Below are positions 44,541 through 56,197 of a stretch of 64,000 nucleotides of DNA, one piece after another. Under the pieces are notes generated by a model. The model had not been told where the DNA came from. It did no database searches and saw nothing but the letters and a program-made list of their open reading frames with translations. Every line of letters starts with the position of its first letter. Positions within the stretch are counted from its first letter, which is position 1. The stretch comes from Patiria miniata. Taxonomy: Eukaryota; Echinodermata; Asteroidea; Valvatida; Asterinidae. Location: assembly GCF_015706575.1 (NCBI RefSeq), contig NW_024037050.1, positions 5,828,001 through 5,892,000 of the forward strand. The letters run 5' to 3'. Both the position numbers and the translations under genes were made by a program.

Positions 44541-44917
44541 AAGCTTTTTGGCCAGTCTAACCGTTGAGGTACGAGAACACAGTAAAGTACTGTAGACATT
44601 GGAAACCAGGCTAGACACGAGCCATTTAAAAAAGAATAATACCTTTTTTTATAAAGGAAATTTTATGATTTTTTTTTGGGGGGGGGGGGTTAACATTCGA
44701 CGCCAAAAAAAAAAAGGTGCGACGCCAAAAAAAAAAAGGCGACGCCAAAAAAACAACAAATGCGACGCCGTTGGCACATATGGAACACCATACCCAAGGG
44801 TTATCCAAAGGGGTGTCTGGGAATGTTAAAGTCCAAGATATTTCGGGGGACATGAGACAGTGCAATCTTTACATCTCTTCAAAGCGACTCCGATCACTCG
44901 AAACCAATGAAACTTAC

Positions 44918-44972
44918 CCAGTGTGGTTGGCACCAATGTCGTTGTGGGGAGTTCCACTGTAATAGCGGTTCT
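44918..44972 (-). CDS. Thr/Pro-rich linker exon upstream of the SRCR exon
   Basis: The 55-bp candidate exon has a strong acceptor (TTTTCATTCAG|AGAACC) and donor (ACTGG|GTAAGT). In phase 0 it reads RTAITVELPTTTLVPTTL and ends one base into a codon (phase 1). The SRCR exon starts in phase 1 and the joined codon is G+TA = Val, giving PTTL-V-SIRLVNG. Thr/Pro-rich linkers between SRCR domains are common in this family. The reading frame, splice sites and phase agree; transcription is not shown. Confidence 0.6.
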
Positions 44973-45797
44973 CTGAATGAAAACATGACAAAAATATAAA
45001 CATACTATCTTATCCATTACACTTCAAAGTACCAAGTCGAATTAGGTCCCTGTGTTTGTTTTTGATCATTCTTCAAGGATCTTGCATGTAAATTGAGAGT
45101 CTGACACAGATTGTAGTAAGAATACAACTAAAATGCACAGAAAATGCCACCCCTCAGTAAAGAACTTGCAAATTAAAACAAATAGATCAGTAAGATTTCG
45201 CGACAACAAACAAACATGAAACATTTAAAGTTGTTATATACGTGCTTTTAGAAAAAAAAAATGATTTTCTTTCCAGAACGAAATTAAAATGGAATATAAT
45301 GTTCTGCAACAAATAAAGTTGCGTGTTTGTTTTTGCAGGCTTTTATACAGTTTTAAAAATTGGTTTTAAATGGCGCTCTCCAGTTCAGAAATTGCGCACA
45401 CTATTCAAAACGAATTAGGAGCGTCCCGCTCATTCAAAGGTTGAAATTAATTAATTGATTGTCCGTCACGGGCCGATTTTTTTCGTGCGATTTCTCATTC
45501 GAAAGCTCATAACTAATGTAATGCTAGACACTTATCAATTCAATTTAAAAATCCATCAAGGTTCCACACACACAAAGCACGCATACATCAACTTTAATAT
45601 ATCAATAATGAGCGGCAAAACACGTGTCGGCGACTTTGTAAAACACCAAAGATTTGTGTGGACACAGATATAAGGGAAAAGTTCGACTCTTCCCTGTGCT
45701 GTTAATTTCAATCGTTCAATAGCTATTTGGCTGAATAAAAAAAACGTTTTCAATTCATATTTTTATGGAAATGGTTGATGGAATAATACTGCACTAC
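44973..45797. other. intronic region, no gene; one dispersed repeat
   Basis: AT-rich DNA without recognisable exon. It contains the first copy of a ~104-bp dispersed repeat at 45,443-45,546 (see its own entry). ACTAC at 45,793-45,797 is the left target duplication of the chromovirus. Confidence 0.45.
45443..45546 (+). repeat. dispersed ~104-bp direct repeat, copy 1
   Basis: GAAATTAATTAATTG, GGCCGATTTTTTTCGTGCGA, CTCATTCGAAAGCTCAT, ACTAATG and TATCAATTCAATTT recur in the same order and spacing at 51,671-51,775 with scattered differences. The copies bracket the chromovirus but lie outside it and its target duplication. Confidence 0.7.
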
Positions 45798-46070
45798 TGT
45801 TGTGGCGCTCTTATGTAATACCAGACGTGGCGCTCTTATACAAATTCTTGTAATACCCTCCTAATCTTGTGTGGCTATATAAGCACGCCCGTATTCATTG
45901 TTCGTTGCAGTTGGCTTCAGGGCGTTGGCTCCGTCATGACTTTCTGTATCATTTTCTGTAGTCATATTAAATTATTTGGAAGCAGAGTTTAAGTTTCCTG
46001 TGTTTGGATTTGAGTTGTCCAATGTCTGTTCTTATAAATTCCTAATTCGCTACATCACAAGCATCATAAG
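45798..46070 (+). repeat. left (5') LTR of the chromovirus
   Basis: 273 bp, starting TGTTGTGGCGCTC and ending GCATCATAAG. A TATATAA box at 45,876-45,882 is the likely core promoter. A ~25-bp direct repeat (GGCGCTCTTAT) near the start is present in two copies. Confidence 0.88.
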
Positions 46071-49000
46071 AAATGGTGGAAGATCCGCACCAACTCTGTG
46101 TTCCTACACCGAGCTTTCCCTGTCCTTCATTCCGGACTCTGACGGCCAACGCCCCGGTCAGCTGCCCTTGCCGGACACGGTAAGTTTTTTTTAATTTCAA
46201 AGTGGCATCAGTTTCGTAGGTTTCATTTTCTTTTGTAAATAAAGTATTAAAGATTATACTGGACACAGTTGTAGAATTATTCAGTAGTGGCGGATTGTCC
46301 AAATTAGTTTCATTTGATTTCTGTGTTCAAGTATCAATCCTTCAATGTTTATGGAAAGCGATCTAGAAGAAAAACCAACAATGACGGGCACCAAATATGA
46401 TTTAGCCTCTAGTGGACTAAAATATTTCTAGATTTAGGACTTTGGCCTCATTAAGAGATTTTGCAGATGCAAAAAAAGTCTTGGCTTTACAGTCTCGAAT
46501 ATTTGGCCACGCCCGAATTTTTCTAGAAAGTGTGCCGAATGAAGACAAAAATTCAGTAGAGAGTATCCAAAAGATTTTGAAGAAACATTTTCAAGGTGAC
46601 TCTTGGGTGTGGCAAGTTGAAACAAAATTGCTTGAACGAAAACAACTACCTTCCGAAACATTGGATGATTATGATTCAAATATTATGAACATGTGTCAAC
46701 AAGTTAAGAAATCAAGTGCAGAGTGTCTTTCCATATTTGTACGTGGATTATTACCATCCATTCGGGCATTTGTATTTTCCAAACAACCGAAATCATTCCA
46801 TGATGCTCTTGATTATGCTAGACTGGCTATCTCTGTGCAACAAACAGCTCATGAGCCGGATAGATTGAAAGCAAATGATACTAATCCTAGTGTTTCCGTA
46901 AATGCCATCCATTCCACTCTGCAATCCCTTACAGTAACCATGAATTCAATTGCGAATAGGTTGGATAGGTTGGAACAACAAAAGGAACAAAGTCCAAAGA
47001 AACCAATTTCACCTGGTAGAGCTAATCCTCAGCAATCCAATCGTTATCCATTCACTTGTCACAGATGTGGTCGCACAGGTCACAAATGGCGGTATTTCCG
47101 AGCTACTTAAGATGTCCTAGGTAATCCTTTAAACTAAGGAGCCCACCTGTTTATGTCAAAACTTCAAAAGTTCAAACACCGACAGGTGGGGAAGCCTCAG
47201 ACAAACAAAAAGAAGGCCTTGTGAATTCACAAGTAAACTCTGGTCGTAAATTACAGCCCAAAAAATGTGTTTTTGCCCAACAAAAGATCAAATATTTGGG
47301 CATGGTTCTGAGCAGTGAAGGGATTGAAACCGATCCTGACAAGGTAGAAGTTGTCAAAAATTATCCTACACCAAAGAAAGTTTCAGAAGTAAGATCATAC
47401 CTTGAATTTGTAGGGTATTACCGTAAATTTATCAAGGACTTCTGTAGGATTGCAGAACCTCTCACTAACTTGACTAGAAAAGATGTGCCATTTATTTGGA
47501 GTGAAAGTTGCCAAACTGCATTTGAGACTCTCAAACAACACCTGGTTGAACCACCTATTTTAGCGTTTCCCAGATTTGACGGTACAGAATTTTACCTTCA
47601 AACAGATGCGTCTGGAAAAGGACTCGGCTTTATTCTAGCCCAAGTCCAAGACGATAAAGAAAGGGTCATTGCCTATGGTGGTAGAGCATTACATAATGCA
47701 GAACGCAACTACACTACGACTGAATTAGAGGCTCTTGCAGTTGTCGAAGGTGTAAAGAAATATGCACAGTATCTCCAGGGAGTAAAATTTACTGTTGTTA
47801 CTGACCATTGCGCATTAAAGTGGTTATTTGACAGTAAACATGCTACTGGTAGATTAGCACGTTGGGCACTTAAATTACAGTCATATAACTTTCAAGTTGT
47901 ACACGTCAAAGGCCGAAATTGTCATGTAGATACACTTAGTAGAATTGACTATGATAGATCCTGTACTGAATGTAGTCGGTGTCATGTTTCTAACAATACT
48001 GTTCCGACACCAATGGATACCAGTTGGGTAGAAACAGATTTTGATGATATTGATTATGATGTTTTCTGCTCTGCTGATGAAGTTAAGTCATCCAGTCCGA
48101 ATGTTAATGTTGTAAAGAATTTAAGATATCAGCATGGAAAGAGGATACCGAGTAACGACTGTGTTGAAAAAGAGGCTCCTCAATTTCCAACTGGAATTAA
48201 TCTTGAAAATTTCAAACAAGCATTAGCAGTAGATGACTTTTCTGGTACGATGCTTAAGTTTTTAGAAAGAAACGAATTACCAGACGATGACAAAAAGGCC
48301 AGAAATCTGATACTACAAGCCGATCAATATTTTGCCAAGGATGGTTTATTATATCATATTTGGCATACTCCGTCAAATCGACACATGCCAGAACGGAATA
48401 TATATCAGTTGTATGTACCCCAACTGTTTGTAGGCACAGTACTTGATAATTGTCATGACAGTGTCCTTGCCGCTCATTTTGGATTTCATAGAACTTATAG
48501 CAAAATCCGTCAACGCTACTATTGGAAAGGAATGTACAAAGATGTAGATAATTGGGTGCGTAGTTGTATTTCATGTGCTCAGAGAAAAACGCATAGACAC
48601 AAGGTTTTAGCACCGTTGATTACAATGAAAGTCCCTAGGCCTTTTGAACGAGTAAGTGTTGATATTCTTGGGCCATTACCTGTTACAACAAATGCTAACC
48701 GTTATGTTCTCTGTTTCACAGATCACTGTACGAGATGGCCTATTTTGGTTCCATTGAAGAACATAGATGCATCCACAGTAGCTAGAGCACTCTACGACAA
48801 TGTTATTTGTGAACATGGGTGTCCAGAGACTCTACTAAGTGACAGAGGATCAAACTTTCTTAGCAAGGTGGTATTAGAGGTGTGTCGAATCATGCAAACT
48901 CACAAATTGAATACCAGTTCATATCATCCTCAATGTAATGCTATTCAAGAAAGGTTCAACTCAGTTATCCTTGATACCATTTCTCACTATGTAAATACAT

Positions 49001-50540
49001 GTCATAATGATTGGGATCAATACTTAACCTCCATACAGTTCGCTTATCGCACTACACCTGCTGAAAATTCTGTGGGATTCACCCCTTCTTCCTTTTATAT
49101 GGTAGAGAAGCAAGGTTACCCTTAGATATGACACTCCTTACAAATTCCAATTATCCAGAGAAAACACTTAGAGAGCACATGCATCACTTAGTTTCCCAAC
49201 TTGAAGTTTTTCGATATGTATCCAAGCGTCATGCAGAGCTCAATCAAGCCAAAATGAAAGAGCGTTTTGATGAAAAAACACAAAAGGTACCATATCAAGT
49301 TGGAGACACAGTTTGGATTTATATTCCTGCATTCCAAAAAGGACTATCCCGTAAACTTATGAAGTTTTGGGCTGGACCGTATCTCTTAGTAGAACAGACA
49401 TCTCCAGTTAATTTTCGAGTTAGAAATCTTGAAAATAATAAATTACTGTCTTCCCCTGTGCACGTGAACCGACTGAAATTTGCATATAACAGATATGTTC
49501 GCCCAAGTAATGATTCTGTTCCATTTGATCCAAAACAGAATACATCAATACTAGATTTGCAACAAGATGACTGCCCACAAAACATTTTCCATCCTCTCAC
49601 GGCAGTACATCAATCCAGTGAGTCGGAATCTTCTGGAATTCCCTTTGTTCCAGGATTACCGCAGATTTCAGAGAAACCCAAAGAATATGAAATTGAGCGC
49701 ATAATCAGAGGCGGGTATAAAAATAAGCGACTTGTGTACCTGATCAAGTGGAAAGGTTTTCCTCACTCAAAAAATACTTGGGAACCCGAAACAAATTTTA
49801 ATGCTGCGGCATTAGAGTTCCTTAAAACACATCCAGTGAAGATTTCAGGTAAAATGTAAAAAAAAAAAAAAAAAAATTAAAAAAATTAAAAAAGAGAAAA
49901 AAGAGAAAAGAAAGAGAGATTAAAATATATAATTGTGTAATCAATTAGCATTGTAATTGTTTTGATTGCATATGTTGTGGCCTTGATATTGTTGTCTTGA
50001 TTTTGTGATCGACTTTCTCATTTTTATGCCATTTTGATTATTAGAAGAATCAAATTAATTTATGAAACTTACTGCTGATGTCACTATAATTGTATTTTAC
50101 TCTTGAACAAAAAGAAGTGTTAAGTTGTGTAAAAGAGTAAAAGCTGTAGCAAATAAAAGTCGGCTTTATGAAATAAATAAATTATGAATTTAATTTAGTT
50201 TACGATGTTTAAGTGATAATTCAGCTTCCAGTGGCGCCCTGGATGGGATCGTTGAGGATGTCGGACCACGTGAGGAACCTGCGGCCTGATCAGCCTGATG
50301 AGTGACTGTGTGTGATGTGATGAATGACGAGATGGGAGAACGTGTGGAGGTCCTACGCGGTTAATGGAGACGACTATGAACACCATTTACGACCCGCAAC
50401 GATCGACCCAGTATGGAATAAATTAGCTGATATTATAACTTAAAAAAATAAAATAATAATAATGTAATTTTGAATAGCTCGAATTTTGTTTATATTTTGT
50501 AATTAAATTGTCGGGAGCCAATTCAGTTAGGGGTGGCGTA

Positions 50541-50838
50541 TGTTGTGGCGCTCTTATGTAATACCAGACGTGGCGCTCTTATGTAATACCAGACGTGGCG
50601 CTCTTATACAAATTCTTGTAATACCCTCCTAATCTTGTGTGGCTATATAAGCACGCCCGTATTCATTGTTCGTTGCAGTTGGCTTCAGGGCGTTGGCTCC
50701 GTCATGACTTTCTGTACCATTTTCTGTAGTCATATTAAATTATTTGGAAGCAGAGTTTAAGTTTCCTGTGTTTGGATTTGAGTTGTCCAATGTCTGTTCT
50801 TATAAATTCCTAATTCGCTACATCACAAGCATCATAAG
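50541..50838 (+). repeat. right (3') LTR of the chromovirus
   Basis: 298 bp. It matches the left LTR almost perfectly but has three instead of two copies of the ~25-bp GGCGCTCTTATGTAATACCA repeat at its start. It is followed by the target duplication ACTAC. Confidence 0.88.
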
Positions 50839-51670
50839 ACTACGTTCAATCTTTCATAACCGTCAAATACATAATTCGCCGTATTGGCCCGTATCGTAGT
50901 CTTTCCATTCTACATGTTGTAATACATCTCAATAAAGATCTTGATGAAGGCCAAGCAATATATTCACATGCGCATCAACTCGATATCCTATTGAGAAAAG
51001 CAAGTAGCCAGTCCTTTGTTAATCAACAATATATTCTTTCGAATGCATGATTCGTTATGGTGCAATCAATTTTATAAATTGCTGTACATGACTTTTTTAC
51101 GATGTAGTTTTCCTTCATCATCTGTGTCAGTGTCATATTTTAGACACTTTTTTTTGAATTTTCTTCATATACCATCTTGTTAACCCAGTTCCCTTTCGAT
51201 TTTGTTTTAATAGCTTGCGAGCTGACTGTATGCTATGATGCTTGTAGTTAATATTTAAAAGCTTTTACGGTCAACATTAATTCGACCTTAAACTTCTGTT
51301 TAGGTTTTTTTGTTTTTCAACTTAGTTTTACTTTTCATTAAAGTTTAATGTTTTTTCTAACCTTTGATAATGGTGTTTGATTATTTCTTATTTATATTCA
51401 GCTTTGTCAATTCTTTTCAATTATTTTGAATAACAAACCATGTCATATTTCCGTTTATTTTCATATGTTTAGGCCTATATTTTTCATGTCAATCCAGATT
51501 TGGTTTGCTTGTTTTTAGTTTGGTATGTGCGTGCTTACACGTGCACATTATGCACAGTAACGTCTGCACGCAGATCACACACACTTGGAATGTGTGGTGT
51601 TTATTATTATTCATAAACTGTACTGGCGCATGCGTAATTAGGTCCTGCTGGCCCCTAATTCGAATAATTC

Positions 51671-51775
51671 GAAATTTATTAATTGGTTTCTTATTGTCGG
51701 CCGATTTTTTTTCGTGCGATATCTCATTGGAAAGCTCATCACTAATGCAATACTAGAAAACTATCAATTCAATTT
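51671..51775 (+). repeat. dispersed ~104-bp direct repeat, copy 2
   Basis: Same order of blocks as 45,443-45,546 (GGCCGATTTTTTTTCGTGCG, CTCATTGGAAAGCTCATCAC, TATCAATTCAATTT). The family is not recognised. Confidence 0.7.
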
Positions 51776-52404
51776 GCTATTCTATTTTTGGGTGCCACAC
51801 CCAAAAACCACGTACACGTTATGCCATTAAATGGCATTAAATTTTATAGTGCGACCACGCAAATCTACACTTGAAAATAACTACGCTTTTTGCAATCCTC
51901 TGAGAGGAAAAGACGTGAAAGTCACCGGATCGGTCCATGGCACTTGGCTAATACAAAATGCGTGATTTAAAATTAACATACATGAATACGTGGCTATACG
52001 TCACTAGATATGTATATTTATAGCGTTTCGCTCAAAACTTTCTGAACCGGAGTGCTGTGTAAAACCACTTTTTAAAACTATATAAACGCCTGCATTAATG
52101 CAAACAAGCACATATTTTTGTTACAGGACATTATATTCATTCCAAATTCATTCGAAAAAGAAATTTAAAATTTTGGGAAAAAAACCACGTATCTACCAAC
52201 TTTAAGCAATTGGTTTAAGCAATTGTTTTAAGTCATCCTCTGCCAGTGTGTGTTTGGTACGGTCAAATAGGCATTATGTGTTATTCCTCAATTTCTCTTT
52301 TTAGATTTCTATATTTTGTTAGTCCCTGAAAATTTAAATAAACATAAAAAACCACATTCATTTGAATAATGCAATCTCACGTGTCATAAATAACTATGAA
52401 AAAA

Positions 52405-52458
52405 GACATTATACTACATTCCTTGTCTTGCGACATTATACTACATTCCTTGTCATGC
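52405..52458 (+). repeat. 27-bp direct duplication
   Basis: GACATTATACTACATTCCTT plus GTCTTGC occurs twice head to tail with one difference. Simple local duplication. Confidence 0.8.
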
Positions 52459-53316
52459 GACTCGATGTATTATGGAGAGGATTATACTGGACACTGGACT
52501 AGTAATGCAGCAAACCCATAGTTCAAAAGTCTTCATTGCCTCATGGAGCTATATGATTGCTTTATATTTCTCAAGGTCCGTACATCGATTTGTTGACTGA
52601 CATAACAAGGAAGGGTTGAAGTTTAACGTTCATTTTATAGTTTCCATATATATCCATCGAACGTGTTCATCCTGAAGTAGGCGATTACTAATTCATTGTA
52701 ACGATGCAAACGTTTGATTACACGTTGTCATACTCAGCGAAGGTCATATAACTGATCAATAATTGAACTTTAATTTTGGGCGAGTCGAACTGAACTACTG
52801 GCAAGGTTTTTTTTTGTTCTTCAAGCAAGTATGGTCAATTACCATAATCCACATGCATCAGGTGGGAACGGACTGGTTTTCGGACTAAACTTCCCTAAAA
52901 TCCTCCAGGGCCATAAATATCAGAAGAAAACAAATTTAAATTTATTTCGTCGATTGGTAGCCTGAATTGATTAAACACAATTTAAGAGAGAAAATTCGCT
53001 TTGGGGAAACAAATTAAAATGTAAAGCTTCGCGGCACTCCAACCCGTAACCTGCAGTATTTGGACCCCGACCTAACGTAGCAGGCCACAGTGATGCCACG
53101 CTTTTCATTGTGTAGCCCTAAATCTAAACTTTATGAAGATATTTCAAATCCCATGACATCTTTATTCAATCACATGATATGTTTCAAGCATCACGTTAAT
53201 GACTTTACTAGACTGCAGAAGAAACTTTTAACCAATCACATCACGCACCCTAACATGAATATTTACTTACGCTGAGTGGACGGAAGACACTTAGCTTCTC
53301 GTAGTGTTTTCCCTTC

Positions 53317-53459
53317 AATAAGCCTCTGTACTGATGACGTCAAACTTCGTTTACGTGTGTGCTTTCCTATGGTGCTCAGTGGACCGCGGGGCCCCCACTG
53401 GCTCCATAGGAAAGTGCACATGTGAACAAAGTGTGACGTCATCAGTACAGAGGCTTATT
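53317..53459. mobile_element. fold-back (palindromic) MITE-like element, copy 2
   Basis: 26-bp arms AATAAGCCTCTGTACTGATG/CATCAGTACAGAGGCTTATT (with GACGTCA/TGACGTC inside) pair perfectly. The inner palindrome (GTTTACGTGTGTGC...GCACATGTGAAC, TTTCCTATGG...CCATAGGAAA) matches copy 1 at 42,272-42,398. The outer arms differ between copies. The centre is GC-rich (ACCGCGGGGCCCCCAC). Confidence 0.65.
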
Positions 53460-53500
53460 AAACTTATCTCAGCGAACAAAAAGGTTCAATGCAAATGGAG

Positions 53501-53560
53501 ACAGGTTCGAACCACGGATCTTGCGATCCATAGTTCATTCCACTATCCACGTGGCAGCTC
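53501..53560 (-). mobile_element. possible tRNA-derived SINE head
   Basis: On the minus strand, GTGGATAGTGGAA (A-box-like, about 53,550) is followed after about 28 bp by GGTTCGAACC (B-box, 53,513-53,504), with a GGATC-GCAA-GATCC stem between. The T stem does not pair well, so it is not a functional tRNA. A SINE or tRNA remnant is the likelier reading. Confidence 0.35.
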
Positions 53561-54441
53561 GACGAAGGCTGTTCTTTGAAACGCTTTAGTGTACATGCAT
53601 GACTGAATGATAGCAATGGTGTGACGTCATTCTAATTTTCTTATGAATAAACATCGAACTTTAGCTGAATAATCATGATCCCAAAGACCACTGACGATGT
53701 GTGCTGCAAATAAAAACACCGCTCGTGGACCACTCTGAGCTGTACAAAAAAAGTGAGGCTACGCGCTGGTTCCCGATCCCTCTCGATTTTAGTCGTCGAA
53801 AAGTGTACAAAAAAAAGAGTCTAAAGAGAACATTTATATAAAATATATTTTGTTGCCATTTAATTTTGTTTTTTTTACAAAAAATCAATCCAATTCGATA
53901 TTTTTCTTAAGAAATCTATTAATCTGGGATTGGCAATATGGCGGACAGTCACTTCACTTCTAACAGCAAATGGTTTATCCAGATTTGTATATGGAGGGCA
54001 GTGGACGGTATCCAGTTACAGTGATGACGGAAGCATTGTGCCTGTTTTCACACAAAACAACCAGTCCATTCTGAACAATACAAGACACAATGCTTCTATA
54101 CCATTTCTTGAATTGGAACCCAAATCGCGTGTAAATTTATTAATTATTTATTTATTATTTATTTATTACATAACTTCTCAGGCACGAGACAATTGAAATA
54201 TAAAAACATAAGACAATCTTAAAATTCAATTACAAAGAAATTGCTAGACACGACAACGAATATCAAAAGGACAGACTACAAAAGGTTACTATACACGAAA
54301 CTATCAAACAAACACATTAAAGCACATTCGACATTAAATTGAACCATATGCAAGCCTGAGGGATTGCCTAAAAAGCATAAAATAAGCTACAACAGTAAAC
54401 TACAACAGTACAATTTTTTTAGACACAGAAACAAACAAAAA
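53561..54441. other. no gene recognised; ATTT-rich stretch
   Basis: 54,135-54,175 is a TTTA/TTAA-rich microsatellite beside A-rich DNA (54,190-54,440) that resembles a LINE 3' region in minus orientation, but no coding part is present. The open frame at 53,930-54,196 has no recognisable domain and runs into the microsatellite. Confidence 0.35.
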
Positions 54442-56197
54442 CTAGAAATGTGTTTGTGGACAAACACTGAGCTGTTTCGACCGTTTTATTAATGACTGCC
54501 GTATAGGAGTTTCATCCAGGTTGAATGAACATGTACATGCATATTCTATACAAAAAGTGTCCATCCTATGTACCAAAAAAAATTTTTTTTCACGACGTCA
54601 TGATGACGGCACACATTTTTTTGAAATTTTCTGTATCTATCTACGACCTAACAAACCTTTTGCAAAAAGAATGTCGAATTAACCACGTTCCATTGATGAG
54701 ATATGAGTAAAAGGTCCAAAAATTGAATAATTCATATAAAATCACATAATGACGTCATCGTAACGTCAATGCAATTTTGTCTATAACACTTCCTGGAATA
54801 TCTGCATACCGAGATTGAACCCAATCGGACCTCAGGTTCTCATGATATAGTGACTTAAAGTATGCAGTTTTAGGATGACGTTAAGTGATGACGTCATGAT
54901 GACGTCATGATTCGACCTCCATCTTCAGATGGTGGTCTAAGTGTGTAACAGGTTTGAAGTCGATTGGATCGTATTTTATATAATGTTTGCCAAATTTGAA
55001 GAAAATATTAAAATCTGAAAAATTCATAAAAAATCAGACGATGAGGTCATGATGACGTCACTTCAGATTTTGAATGCTTATCTATACCTACCTACCCACC
55101 AAGTTTCATAACGATCAGACATACCCTTATATGTGAATCACAAAATCACTTTTTTGATGACGTTATGATGAAGTCACAAATTTTATGAAATTGTGTGCAT
55201 CTATCTTTCACCTAACAAACCTGTTACAAAAAGAATTTTGAATTTACGATGTTTCGTTGATGAGATATGAGTAAAAGGTCCAAAAATTGCATAATTTATA
55301 TAAAATTACATGATGACCTCATCGTGACGTCACTGCATTTTTTGTCAATAACACTGCCTGGAATACTTGCATACCAAGTTTGAACCCAATTGGACCTCCG
55401 GTTCTGTAGATATAGGGCCTTAAATTATGCACTTTTAGGATGACGTCATGTGACACATGATGACGTCATGATGACGTCATGATTCGGCATACATCTTCAG
55501 ATGGCTGTATAAGTGTGGGCCAGGTTTGAAGTCTATCGGACTGTATTTTATATGATTTTTGAAAAATTTGAGGAAAATAAAAAAAATTGAAAAATTCATA
55601 AAAAAATCAGATGATGACGTCATGATGACGTCACTTCATATTTTGGATGCTGTTATCTATACCTACCTACCCACCAAGTTTCATAACGATCGGACATACC
55701 CTTATATGTGAATCAAAAAATCACGTTTTTGATGACGTCATCATGACGTCACACATTTTACGAAATTGTGTGCATCTATCTATGACCTAACAAACCTGTT
55801 ACAAAAAGAATTTGGAATTTCCGACATTCCGTTTATGAGATATGAGTAAAAGGTCCAAAAAATGAATAATTTATATAAAATCATACGATGACGTCATCAT
55901 GAAGTCACTGCAATTTTCGTCTATAACACGTCCCGGAATACTTGCATACCAAGTTTGAACCAAATCGGACTTCCGGTTCTGTAGATATAGGGCCTTAAAG
56001 TATGCTATTTTAGGATGACGTCACGTGACACTTGATGACGTCAAGATGACCTCATGATTCGGCATACATCTTCAGATGGTGGTCTAAGTGTGTGCCAGGT
56101 TTGAAGTCGATCGGATTTGAAAAAAGTCCAAAAGTGCCTTGTAGAACGAAAACACGTGTTATCCTATGGGGGAAAAAGTGGAAGAAAAAAAAAGAGA
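54442..56197 (-). mobile_element. T3-ended Helentron-like unit, minus strand
   Basis: On the minus strand it ends CGAAACAGCTC, a hairpin GTGTTTGT/ACAAACAC, ATTT and CTAG (54,445-54,442). The body is three ~570-bp modules with TATATCTACAGAACC, GGTATGC, TTTATATAAAT, TTGGACCTTTTACTCATATC and paired TGACGTCA. These modules are related to the D modules of long T2 units. Its 5' side meets the T/C tract near 56,170-56,197. Confidence 0.6.

Larger units (their letters stand above)
43127..44799. repeat. 1.67-kb inverted-repeat structure
   Basis: The left arm CCAAGTATGGTGTTCCATAT (43,127 on), continuing GTGCCAACGGCGTCGCATTTG, reappears reverse-complemented at about 44,740-44,799 (...CGACGCCGTTGGCACATATG, GAACACCATACCCAAGG). 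A less exact outer extension, CCTTTGGATAA, lies at 43,073 and again, inverted, near 44,800. Both inner arm ends run into GGCGTCGCC-plus-T-run repeats. This could be a fold-back transposon or a palindromic duplication; no target duplication was identified. Confidence 0.65.
45798..50838 (+). mobile_element. Ty3/gypsy LTR retrotransposon with chromodomain (chromovirus), fossil
   Basis: LTRs at 45,798-46,070 and 50,541-50,838 are flanked by an exact 5-bp duplication ACTAC (45,793-45,797 and 50,839-50,843). A primer-binding-like TGGTGGAAGATCCGCACC follows the left LTR. Parts in order: a gag-like region (about 46.4-47.1 kb) ending near a zinc-knuckle-like motif; a pol region (about 47.2-49.9 kb) with reverse transcriptase and RNase H (QTDASGKGLG, TDHCALKWLFD); an integrase with zinc-binding and DDE core (VDILGPLP, LLSDRGSNF); and a C-terminal chromodomain (YEIERIIRGG...VYLIKWKGF...NTWEP). 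The element is broken, with about three breaks. Near-identical LTRs and an intact target duplication indicate a young insertion. Confidence 0.88.
50844..53316. other. unique-looking region, no gene recognised
   Basis: AT-rich DNA with no exon I can support on either strand. It contains the second copy of the dispersed repeat (51,671-51,775) and a 27-bp direct duplication at 52,405-52,458. It could be an intron of, or sequence upstream of, the SRCR gene. Confidence 0.4.

Noticed and set aside
53020-53100. Possible second tRNA-like sequence (minus strand, GGGTTGGAGTGCC)
   Set aside because: The B-box match is poor and no A-box at proper spacing was found.
53930-54196. 88-aa frame starting MAIWRTVTSLL
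   Set aside because: No domain recognised; its end runs into a TTTA microsatellite and no splice context is convincing.
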